DNA of 64,000 bases, from NCBI RefSeq assembly GCF_001423265.1, contig NZ_LMND01000007.1, positions 1 to 64,000 of the forward strand, read 5' to 3'. The notes under the pieces were generated by a model. The model was not told the DNA's origin and searched no databases. It saw nothing but the letters and a program-made list of their open reading frames with translations. This document shows, in pieces, positions 48,383 to 55,901 of this stretch (its first letter is position 1; each line of letters opens with the position of its first letter). Made by a program: the position numbers and the translations under genes. The DNA comes from Methylobacterium sp. Leaf108. GTDB taxonomy: Bacteria > Pseudomonadota > Alphaproteobacteria > Rhizobiales > Beijerinckiaceae.

Positions 48383-49507
48383 TCACGCCCAGCCCTGCAA
48401 CTCCCGGTTCACCACGTTGGCGATGACCTTCATGCCGAGGTCGCTGTCGTTGAGGCAGGGGATATAGGCGAAGCGTTCGCCGCCGTTGTCCTCGAAGTAG
48501 TGGCGGTTCTCGCCGTCGAGTTCCTCCAGCGTCTCGAGGCAGTCGGCGGTGAAGCCCGGCGCCACGATCGCCATGCGCTTGACGCCTTCCTTGGCCAGGG
48601 TCTGCACGGTCTCGTCGGTGTAGGGCCTAAGCCATTCCTCGTTGCCGAAGCGCGACTGGAAGGTGGTGCGCATGCGCTCGGGCGAGAAGCCCAGCGCCTC
48701 GCGGATGAGGCGGCCGGTCTTCACGCACTGGCAATGGTAGGGGTCGCCCTTGAGGAGGTAGCTCTTGGGCACCCCGTGGAAGGAGGTCAGGATCACCTCC
48801 GGGTCGAAGTCGAGCTTGGCCAGCCCCTCGCGGATCGATTGGGCCATCGCCTCGATGTAGACCGGGTCGTCGTGATAGGGCGCCGAGACCCGGACGGTGG
48901 GCTGCCAGCGCATCTGCATGAGGGCCTTGAAGGCCTGGTCGCAGGCGGTGGCCGAGGTCGCGGCGGCGTATTGCGGGTAGAGCGGCACCAGGAGGATCTT
49001 GTCGCAGCCCTGGTCGAGCAGGGCCTGCAGGCGGAGCGACACCTCCGGCTTGCCGTAGCGCATCGCCCAATCGACCACGACGCGGTCGCCCATCATCTCC
49101 TGCAGGCGCTCGCATTGGCCGCGCGTGATGGTCTTGAGGGGGCCCTCGTTGCGCTCGTTGTTCCAGACGCTGGCGTAGTCGCGGCCCTTCGGACCCGGGC
49201 GCTTGGTCAGGATCACGAGGTTGAGGAGCGGCCACCAGATCAGGCGCGGCACCTCGATGACGCGCCGGTCCGAGAGGAACTCCTTGAGGTAGCGGCGCAT
49301 CGGCCAGTAGCTGGTGCCCTCGGGCGTGCCCAGGTTCATCAGGAGCACGCCGACGCGGCCCCAGCGCACGGCCGGATGTTCGGGCGGCAGGGTGCCCGCG
49401 ACGGGCTGGTTCACCGGCGCCGACGCCGGATGCACCTGGGCCTGCTTCATCGGGGCCGGCTGCAGTTGGGCCGGATTCACCTGGGCCGGTTCGACGCGTT
49501 CGTTCAT
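48383..49507 (-). CDS. hemH: ferrochelatase HemH
   Basis: A 374-residue enzyme inserting iron into protoporphyrin IX; it competes with bacteriochlorophyll synthesis for this pigment. The core begins GVLLMNLGTPEGTSYWPMRRYLKEFLSD, with PLYPQYAAATSA, ILTSFHGVPKSYL (metal-site His), GDPYHCQC and PGFTADCLETLEE. The first 45 residues are an extra, Gln/Pro/Ala-rich tract with repeated short units (PAQVNPAQLQPAPMKQAQ), likely disordered. GGGAAG lies before the ATG. Upstream, ATCTAACTAGAT forms a small palindrome in the probable promoter (49581-49592). Confidence 0.95.
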   Translation of the reverse strand: MNERVEPAQVNPAQLQPAPMKQAQVHPASAPVNQPVAGTLPPEHPAVRWGRVGVLLMNLGTPEGTSYWPMRRYLKEFLSDRRVIEVPRLIWWPLLNLVILTKRPGPKGRDYASVWNNERNEGPLKTITRGQCERLQEMMGDRVVVDWAMRYGKPEVSLRLQALLDQGCDKILLVPLYPQYAAATSATACDQAFKALMQMRWQPTVRVSAPYHDDPVYIEAMAQSIREGLAKLDFDPEVILTSFHGVPKSYLLKGDPYHCQCVKTGRLIREALGFSPERMRTTFQSRFGNEEWLRPYTDETVQTLAKEGVKRMAIVAPGFTADCLETLEELDGENRHYFEDNGGERFAYIPCLNDSDLGMKVIANVVNRELQGWA

Positions 49508-49635
49508 CACACTTCCCGCTGGGGCACCGACGCGGCGGCGGCCTGACCGGCCACATAGGGCACGGTTGTCTACCCGTGCATATCTAACTAGATCACAGGC
49601 CCTGCCAGCGATGCCCCGATCGATCAAGGCGCGAC

Positions 49636-50589
49636 ATGCCGTCTCCCCGGTACTTCCTGAACCACTTCATGCCGTTCACCGGCTATCCGTACAGGGGTGA
49701 GGCCACGGCCTGCAATCTCTGCGGCTCGGCCGAGGCGGTGGTGGTGGCCAAGAGCGACCGCCGGCTGAAGACGCTGCGCTCCGTCGCCTGCGCCCAATGC
49801 GGCCTGATCCGCACCGACCCGATGCCGACGCCCGACGAATTGGCGCATTACTACGCCCACGCCTACCGGGCCGACTACCAGCTCGCCTTCGCCGGCGGGC
49901 CGCCGCGCCACCATCTCAAGCGCAGCGCCCGCGAGGCCGCGTTCCGGGCCGAACTCCTGGCGCCCAAGCTCAAGCCCGGCGCGCGGGTGCTCGATTTCGG
50001 CTCCGGCTCGGGGGAGTTCCTGGCCGCGGCCCGCGGGCTCGGCTGCGAGGCGGTGGGCGTCGAGCCGGGGCGCGACTACGCGGCCTACGCCCGGACGCAC
50101 CACGGCATCGAGGTCCTCGACGACGCCGAGGACGACCGCTTCGCGCCCGGCTACTTCGACGTCATCACCACCCACCACGTCTTCGAGCACCTGCGCGACC
50201 CCGCCGACGTCGCCCTGCGCCTCGTGCGCTGGCTCAAGCCGGATGGGCTGCTCTACATCGCCGTGCCCAACATGGCCGCCACCGGCAAACCGCCGCACGA
50301 GCGCTTCCACTTCGCCCACGTCCACGGCTTCGTGCGCCAGACCCTCGACCTCACGGCCCGCCGCGCCGGCCTGGTGCCGCACCCCGATTTCTGGCGCGAG
50401 GACACGACGGTGGTCTACCGGCGCACCGACGCGCCGATGCCGGCCCTCGCCAACCCCGGCCTCGCCGAACGCCTGGCGGTGGACCTCGAACCGATGGCGC
50501 CGGGCGCCTTCCTGGCCTCGGGCGCCTGGGTGCTGCCGATGCTGCGGCGCAACGCCAAGGCGGTGCGCGACACCTTCTCCTCGCGCTGA
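49636..50589 (+). CDS. class I SAM-dependent methyltransferase with N-terminal zinc-ribbon
   Basis: A 317-residue protein. A putative zinc-binding knuckle is formed by Cys26/29 (CNLCG) and Cys52/55 (CAQCG). A Rossmann methyltransferase domain follows: RVLDFGSGSGEFLAAA (SAM loop, about 115), TTHHVFEHLRDP and LKPDGLLYIAVPN. This layout is common among sugar or small-molecule C-/O-methyltransferases in polysaccharide clusters, but no such cluster is adjacent. Substrate unknown. It diverges from hemH. Confidence 0.82.
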   Translation: MPSPRYFLNHFMPFTGYPYRGEATACNLCGSAEAVVVAKSDRRLKTLRSVACAQCGLIRTDPMPTPDELAHYYAHAYRADYQLAFAGGPPRHHLKRSAREAAFRAELLAPKLKPGARVLDFGSGSGEFLAAARGLGCEAVGVEPGRDYAAYARTHHGIEVLDDAEDDRFAPGYFDVITTHHVFEHLRDPADVALRLVRWLKPDGLLYIAVPNMAATGKPPHERFHFAHVHGFVRQTLDLTARRAGLVPHPDFWREDTTVVYRRTDAPMPALANPGLAERLAVDLEPMAPGAFLASGAWVLPMLRRNAKAVRDTFSSR

Positions 50590-50665
50590 GCCGGTTTTTT
50601 CGCGGGAGCCGCCGCCCGGCTGTTGTCTGACCTTCATGATCGTCGGTCTAAGACCGACGGTCACC

Positions 50666-50730
50666 ACCAGCGATCCTGTCCCGTCCGGTGTGCGGGTGCC
50701 CTTGACCGGACGCGGTCGAAGGTCGCTGGT
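50666..50730. repeat. imperfect long hairpin upstream of the 5'-nucleotidase gene
   Basis: Outer arms ACCAGCGA (50666-50673) and TCGCTGGT (50723-50730) enclose inner arms GTCCGGT (50682-50688) and ACCGGAC (50705-50711). Just before it is a compact palindrome, CGTCGGTCT-A-AGACCGACG (50641-50659). It may belong to an intergenic repeat family or act as an mRNA leader structure. Confidence 0.6.
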
Positions 50731-50784
50731 ATAAGGTATTCACCACATCGTGGTCGCAACCACGTTCCGGAGACGATCGCCATC

Positions 50785-52317
50785 ATGTCCCCTCCCAACC
50801 GCCGCCAGACGTTCGGTCTCGGTCTCGGAGCGGGCCTCGCGACGGGCATCGCAGGGCCGGCGCATGCGGCGATCCAGGCGCCGGTTCAGGAGCCGACTTT
50901 CACGCTCCTTCTCGTCAACGACGTCTACCGGATGGCCGAGCACGAGGGGCGCGGCGGCTTTCCCCGCCTCACCGCCGTGGTGCGGGCCGAGCGGGCACGC
51001 GGGGTGCCGATGCTCTACGCCCACGCCGGCGATTCGCTCTCGCCCTCGCTGATGTCCGGCTTCGACCGCGGCGCCCACATCGTCGAACTCCTCAACATCG
51101 CGCCGCCGGACATCTTCGTGCCCGGCAACCACGAGTTCGACTTCGGCCCGGCGGTGTTCGTCCAGCGCATGGGCGAAGCGAACTTCCCGGTCTTCGCCGC
51201 CAACCTGCGCGATGCCGGGGGCCAGCGCCTGCACGGCCTGCGCGACAGCACCCTCGTCACCCTCGGCGGCGTCAAGGTCGGCCTCCTCGGCCTCACCCTC
51301 TCCACCACCGCCGAGAAATCGAGCCCCGGCGACCTCGTGTTCGAGCCCGAGTTGCAGGCGCTCGCCCGGGAGGCCCCGGCCCTGCGCGCAGCCGGCGCCG
51401 ACCTCGTCGTCTGCGTCGCCCACACCGGCCGCGCCCTCGACGAGGCGATCCTGGCCACCGGCCTCGTCGACATCCTGCTGTCGGGCCACGACCACGACCT
51501 CGTGGTGCGCTACGACGGCCAGCGCGCCATGGTCGAATCGAGCTTCGACGCCCGCTTCGTCACCGCCCTCGACGTCTTCGCCACCGTCACCGGCCAGGGC
51601 AAGACCCGGCAGGTCGCGTGGCGGCCGAGCTTTCGCATCCACGACACCAGCACCGTGCCGCCGGACCCGGAGGCCGCCGCGGTGGTGGCGCGCCTCGAAT
51701 CGCGGCTGTCTCGCGAGCTCGACGTGCCGGTCGGCGTCACCGAGGGCGAACTCGACAGCCGGATCGCCACGGTGCGGGCCCGCGAGTCCAGCTTCGGCAA
51801 CCTCGTGGCCGACGCCCTGCGCTCCTCCCACAAGGCCGAGATCGCGATCACCAACGGCGGCGGCATCCGCGGCGACAAGCTCTACCCGGCCGGCACCGTG
51901 CTGACCCGCCGCGACATCCTGAGCGAACTGCCGTTCGGCAACACCACCGTGCTGGTCTCGCTCACCGGCGCCCAGATCCGCAGCCTGCTCGAGACCGGAT
52001 TCGGCGAGGTCGGCCGGCCGGCCGGGCGCTTCCCGCAGGTCTCGGGCCTCGCCGTCACCGTCGATGCCACCAGGCCGCCGGGCCGGCGCATCAGCGCCAT
52101 CAGCGTCGCCGGCGGCGCCCTCGACGAATCGCGCAGCTACACGGTCGCCTCCAACAGCTTCCTGTTCGACGGCGGCAACGGCTACAGCGCCCTCTCGGAA
52201 GGCCGCACCCTGGTCTCCCCGAGCGACGGCAGGCTGCTCGCCAACGAGGTGATGGCCTTCATCCGCGAAAAGGCCCCCCTGGGCGTGGAGGCGCAGGGCC
52301 GCATCGTGATCCGGTGA
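50785..52317 (+). CDS. Tat-exported 5'-nucleotidase / metallophosphatase (UshA-like)
   Basis: A 510-residue periplasmic enzyme with a twin-arginine signal (NRRQTFGLGLGAGLATG). The metallophosphatase domain has LLVNDVYRM, HAGDSLSPS, VPGNHEFDFG, CVAHTGR and LSGHDHDL. The nucleotidase C-terminal domain has NGGGIRGD, LPFGNTTVLVSLTG and FLFDGGNGYSAL. It probably hydrolyses nucleotides or UDP-sugars for phosphate and base recovery. The stop overlaps the ung start (GTGA). Confidence 0.92.
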   Translation: MSPPNRRQTFGLGLGAGLATGIAGPAHAAIQAPVQEPTFTLLLVNDVYRMAEHEGRGGFPRLTAVVRAERARGVPMLYAHAGDSLSPSLMSGFDRGAHIVELLNIAPPDIFVPGNHEFDFGPAVFVQRMGEANFPVFAANLRDAGGQRLHGLRDSTLVTLGGVKVGLLGLTLSTTAEKSSPGDLVFEPELQALAREAPALRAAGADLVVCVAHTGRALDEAILATGLVDILLSGHDHDLVVRYDGQRAMVESSFDARFVTALDVFATVTGQGKTRQVAWRPSFRIHDTSTVPPDPEAAAVVARLESRLSRELDVPVGVTEGELDSRIATVRARESSFGNLVADALRSSHKAEIAITNGGGIRGDKLYPAGTVLTRRDILSELPFGNTTVLVSLTGAQIRSLLETGFGEVGRPAGRFPQVSGLAVTVDATRPPGRRISAISVAGGALDESRSYTVASNSFLFDGGNGYSALSEGRTLVSPSDGRLLANEVMAFIREKAPLGVEAQGRIVIR

Positions 52318-53006
52318 CGGGGCCCGTCGCCACCGCGCTCGCCCGCTTCCGCGCCTGCGGGTCGGGCTGGCTGGAACTGCCGTTCTTCTCGGGCGGGGCG
52401 GCCGATGCGGTGGCAACCAGAATCGATGCGCGCATCGCCGAGGGCGCTACGGTGCTGCCCGCCCCCGACGACATCTTCGCGGCGCTGGCGCTGACGCCGC
52501 CCGAGGCGGTGAAGGCCGTGGTCCTCGGACAGGACCCCTATCCGACGCCGGGCGACGCCCATGGCCTCGCCTTCTCCTACGTCGGCCCGCGCCGGCTTCC
52601 GGCCTCCCTCAAGGTGATCCTGGCCGAATGCCCCGGCGGCGCGCCGGTGCCCCCCACCGGCGACCTCTCCCCCTGGGCGCGGCGCGGCGTGCTCCTGCTC
52701 AACACGGCCCTCACGGTGGAGGCCGGCAAGGCCGGCGCGCACCTGCGCTACGGCTGGTCGGCCCTCACCGACGAGGTCGTGGGCCACCTCTCCGCCCAGG
52801 GCCGCCCGGTGGTGTTCCTGCTGTGGGGCGCCCCGGCGAGGGCGCGGGCCGCCCTGATCGACACGAACCGCCACGGCATCGTCGAGAGCGGCCACCCCTC
52901 GCCCCTCAACCGCCTGCGCGACTTTGCCGGCTCACGACCCTTCGACAAGGCGAATGACTGGCTGGTGCGGAACGGCGTCGCGCCGATCGACTGGCGTTTG
53001 GATTGA
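52314..53006 (+). CDS. ung: uracil-DNA glycosylase Ung (family 1)
   Basis: A 230-residue glycosylase that removes uracil from DNA. The water-activating motif is LGQDPYPTPGDAHGLAFS (catalytic Asp in GQDPYP), with LLLNTALTV (uracil-binding Asn) and ESGHPSPLN (His, minor-groove loop). The GTG start overlaps the stop of the 5'-nucleotidase gene by 4 nt, so translation is probably coupled. Confidence 0.93.
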   Translation: MTGPVATALARFRACGSGWLELPFFSGGAADAVATRIDARIAEGATVLPAPDDIFAALALTPPEAVKAVVLGQDPYPTPGDAHGLAFSYVGPRRLPASLKVILAECPGGAPVPPTGDLSPWARRGVLLLNTALTVEAGKAGAHLRYGWSALTDEVVGHLSAQGRPVVFLLWGAPARARAALIDTNRHGIVESGHPSPLNRLRDFAGSRPFDKANDWLVRNGVAPIDWRLD

Positions 53007-53066
53007 GCCTGTTCGACCAACGATATCAGCTCATCCCCGCGGGCCAAGACAGCGTGTCCCGGCTCG

Positions 53067-53187
53067 TTCCCTCATCCTGAGGCGCTCCTTGCCTTGGCAA
53101 GGAGCCTCGAAGGAGACCTCCAGGGGACGCCGCGATCCCTGGAGGTCTCCTTCGAGGCCGCCTTCGCGGCACCTCAGGATGAGGGAA
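53067..53187. repeat. 121-bp multi-hairpin palindromic element
   Basis: Outer arms TTCCCTCATCCTGAGG (53067-53082) and CCTCAGGATGAGGGAA (53172-53187) are perfect 16-bp inverted repeats. Inside are three more stems: GCTCCTTGCC/GGCAAGGAGC (53084-53105), a perfect 22-bp stem with arms at 53104-53125 and 53137-53158, and GCCGC/GCGGC (about 53158-53170). The whole can fold as a four-way junction in either strand. It lies between convergent ung and opgG. It is of the CCTCATCCTGAGG class of intergenic repeats seen in rhizobia and methylobacteria. Confidence 0.9.
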
Positions 53188-53235
53188 AGCCTTGGAAATA
53201 CAGATCAAACAGGCTCTGAGCGCGAGATCCTACCG

Positions 53236-54846
53236 CTACACCACCGCGTCCCAGGTCTCGCTCACCGGCTTGCCGCCGAACATCAGGCGGGCGCGCAGCA
53301 CGATGTCGCCGGGGGGCAGCGGGGTCGGGGGACGCCATTCGACGTAGAGGCGCCAGCCGCCGGTGGGCGTGACCTTCTCCATCACCGGATCGACCATCTT
53401 GCCGGCGCTGGCCGAGACGCTGGCGGTGATGTCGGCCTCCGCGCTGTCGGGCAGGTTCGCGCCCTCGAAGTCGATGGCGAAGAGGCGACGCTCGGGGATC
53501 GGCGGCTTGACCACGCGCAGCTGGTCGGGCGACCCGACCCGGGTCGAGACCACCCGCGCCAGGTCGCCGGGGATGGCCGGGTCGGGCTCCTGGCCCACCG
53601 TAGTCAGGGTGTAGTCGAAGGAGAGGCGCGCGCCCTGCGCGACAGGTCCGTTCGGCACGAAGGCGGCCACGATGTTGTCGGCGTATTCCTCCCGGGAGGG
53701 GATCTCGAACAGCTCCACCGCGCCCGGCCCGAAGCCGCCCGGCTGCTGGGGGGCCACCCACAGGCCGGGACGGGCCTCCTGCCGGGCCTGGACGTCGAGA
53801 TAGGCGGCAAAGCGGCGCTCGCGCTGCAGCAGCCCGAAGCCCACGAGGTCGTCGGCCCGGAACAGGGACGCCTGCGGCCCGGCACGGCCGTTGACGAGCG
53901 GCCGCCATGCCCGGTCGCCGGGTGTGGCCACCACCAACCCGTCGGAATCGTGGACCTGCGGCCGGTAATCGTCGAGGGGCACGGCGTTGCGCGCGCCCGG
54001 CCCGTTCTGGCCGTGCAGGAACATGCTGGTGAGGGGTGCGATCCCCAGCCGCCCGATCGCCTGGCGCGGGTGCAGCGAGGACGTGACCGTGATGCGCGAG
54101 GGGTCGCCCGGCGCGATGTCGAACCGGTAGGCCCCCGACAGGCTCGGCGAATCGAGCAGCGCCAGCACCGTCACCGCCCGCGCCTCGGGCTCCGGTTCAC
54201 AGATCCAGAAGGCGGTGAAGTCGGGAAACTCCTCCGGGTGGCCGGGGTTGGCGGTGTCGATCGCAGCCGCGCGCGCCGACAGGCCGTACTCCTGGCCCTT
54301 GCCGCGCAAGCGGAAATACGAGGCCCCGAGGAAGACCAGGAACTCCTCCTGGCGGCCGGCATTCGCCGGGTCGAAGGCGTAGTGCAGCCGGAAGCCGGCA
54401 AAGCCGAGCTCGGTCGAGAAGCTCCGGCCGGCGAGTTTGTCGCCGAGCTGGAACAGGCCCGGCGCGTAGGCGATCCGGCGCGGCGCCCCGACGTCGCTCT
54501 GAAGGTAGAGGGCGACGCGCTTCCTCTGCAGGAAGCCGCGGTGGAACAGCTGCACCGAGAACAGGCGGTTGAGCCGGGGGGCGGCCTCGGGCCGGAAGAT
54601 GATGGCGCGATAGGCGTCGTAGTCGAGCTTGGCCAGGGCCGGCGGCAGGTCGTCGGGCTGGGGCTGGTAGGGCGCCTCCGCCAGCGCGCGGGCCTGGGTG
54701 ACGACACCCTCGAAGGTCATCGGCGCGCCCTCCTGACCGAGGGCGGCGGCGGGCAGCAGCGCCCCGGCGGCCGTGGCGAGACCCGCCTGGAGCAGGCCGC
54801 GCCGGGAGAGGGCGTCGGGATCGGGCGGGAGGGAGGTATCCGTCAT
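53236..54846 (-). CDS. opgG: periplasmic glucan biosynthesis protein, MdoG/OpgG-OpgD family
   Basis: A 536-residue MdoG-family protein for osmoregulated periplasmic glucan synthesis. Its signal is of the Tat type (LSRRGLLQAGLATAAGALL), which among E. coli homologues is the feature of OpgD rather than OpgG, so the symbol is uncertain. Two beta-sandwich domains follow (about 40-400 and 410-535), with conserved YDAYRAIIFRPE, FGASYFRLRGKGQEYGLSARAAAIDT-like and TSMFLHGQN segments. OpgH, the glucosyltransferase partner, lies 1 kb away on the other strand. Confidence 0.9.
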   Translation of the reverse strand: MTDTSLPPDPDALSRRGLLQAGLATAAGALLPAAALGQEGAPMTFEGVVTQARALAEAPYQPQPDDLPPALAKLDYDAYRAIIFRPEAAPRLNRLFSVQLFHRGFLQRKRVALYLQSDVGAPRRIAYAPGLFQLGDKLAGRSFSTELGFAGFRLHYAFDPANAGRQEEFLVFLGASYFRLRGKGQEYGLSARAAAIDTANPGHPEEFPDFTAFWICEPEPEARAVTVLALLDSPSLSGAYRFDIAPGDPSRITVTSSLHPRQAIGRLGIAPLTSMFLHGQNGPGARNAVPLDDYRPQVHDSDGLVVATPGDRAWRPLVNGRAGPQASLFRADDLVGFGLLQRERRFAAYLDVQARQEARPGLWVAPQQPGGFGPGAVELFEIPSREEYADNIVAAFVPNGPVAQGARLSFDYTLTTVGQEPDPAIPGDLARVVSTRVGSPDQLRVVKPPIPERRLFAIDFEGANLPDSAEADITASVSASAGKMVDPVMEKVTPTGGWRLYVEWRPPTPLPPGDIVLRARLMFGGKPVSETWDAVV

Positions 54847-54981
54847 CGGTTCTTTCTCGGAACGATCGTGCAGGCTTCGAACGAACGTGGGGCTGTGACG
54901 CTTCGCACCGTCTCATGTCGGGGGCCGCCCGTGCGGACAAGGGCGGCCGGCAAGAACCGATCCGATCGCCGGACGATCGTT

Positions 54982-55743
54982 TCACGGCGCCACGATCTCC
55001 ACCGTCACGCTCACCCGCGCCTCGATCGTGATGCGGCCGGGCCGGACCGGCAGGCGGATTTCGCGGTCGGCCGCGGGGGCCGCCGCCTTCATGGGCCTGC
55101 CGGCCCGACGCATGTCCATGCCCTCGTCGCCGGGGATGGCGATGGCCAGGATGCGGCCGGGCCTGGCGCCCGAGGCCGCGATCAGCCGGCCGGCCCGCTC
55201 CAGCGCGTCCTTCACGGCGCGCTCCTCAAGGGCGAGGAGGCGGCTGCGCGCGTCGCTCAGGCTGAACTCGACCCCACTGACGAGGCCCTCGGCCTCGGAC
55301 AGACGGGGCAGCAGCTCGGGCAGGCCCGCGAGGTTCGACGTGGTGAGGGTCAATCCGTAGGCGGCGCTGTATCCGGTGCGGCGGCGCTTCTCGACCTGCT
55401 CGCGGCCGCGCTCGTCGCGCACCGTCTCGTAGAGCTCCTGGACGGTGGGGCCGTCGCTCTCGGTGTCGGCCTCCGCGATGCCCGCCGCCGTCACGACGCC
55501 GAGCACCCGGTTCACCTTGGCCGCGAGGCTTCGGCTCGCCGCCTCGGCGGTGGCCCCCGTCGCCTCGATCCGCAAGGCGATCCCGGCCCGGTCCGGCGCC
55601 AGCATTTCGCGGACCTGGCCGACCGACTCCATCGCGGGTGTCGGTGGCACGGAGACCTGCGCCCGGACCGGCACGGACAGCGGGCCGCACAGGAATGCGC
55701 CGCACAGGAGGAGGCGCCCCGCCGCCGTCGCTCGTCGTCCCAT
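54982..55743 (-). CDS. secreted SIMPL-domain protein
   Basis: A 253-residue periplasmic protein. A signal peptide (LLLCGAFLCGPLSVPVRAQ) is followed by a SIMPL (DUF541) domain with ATGATAEAASRSLAAKVNRVLG, GYSAAYGLTLTTSNL, VEFSLSDARSRLLALEERAVKDALERAGRLIAASG and ITIEARVSVTVEIVAP. The function of the family is poorly known; some members form rings in the periplasm. GAGGG lies before the ATG. It lies between the two glucan genes, head to head with opgH. Confidence 0.85.
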   Translation of the reverse strand: MGRRATAAGRLLLCGAFLCGPLSVPVRAQVSVPPTPAMESVGQVREMLAPDRAGIALRIEATGATAEAASRSLAAKVNRVLGVVTAAGIAEADTESDGPTVQELYETVRDERGREQVEKRRRTGYSAAYGLTLTTSNLAGLPELLPRLSEAEGLVSGVEFSLSDARSRLLALEERAVKDALERAGRLIAASGARPGRILAIAIPGDEGMDMRRAGRPMKAAAPAADREIRLPVRPGRITIEARVSVTVEIVAP

Positions 55744-55901
55744 CGTCGAACCCTCGTCATCCGCTGCGTCGGGAGCGTTATGGACGCCCCGGCGCCTGAA
55801 GCCGAGCCCTCGCGCTCGTTCGGGCGACATTCAGGCGTGCGGCCCCTATGTCGTCCCCAGGCTGCAAGCCGCCTTGTCCCGCTCGCGATTGTTGTTCCGC
55901 C

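Noticed and set aside
48258..48467. Short gene of about 69 codons between hisZ and hemH
   Set aside because: No ribosome site, Arg/Asp/Pro-rich composition, and it overlaps the hemH coding end on the other strand.
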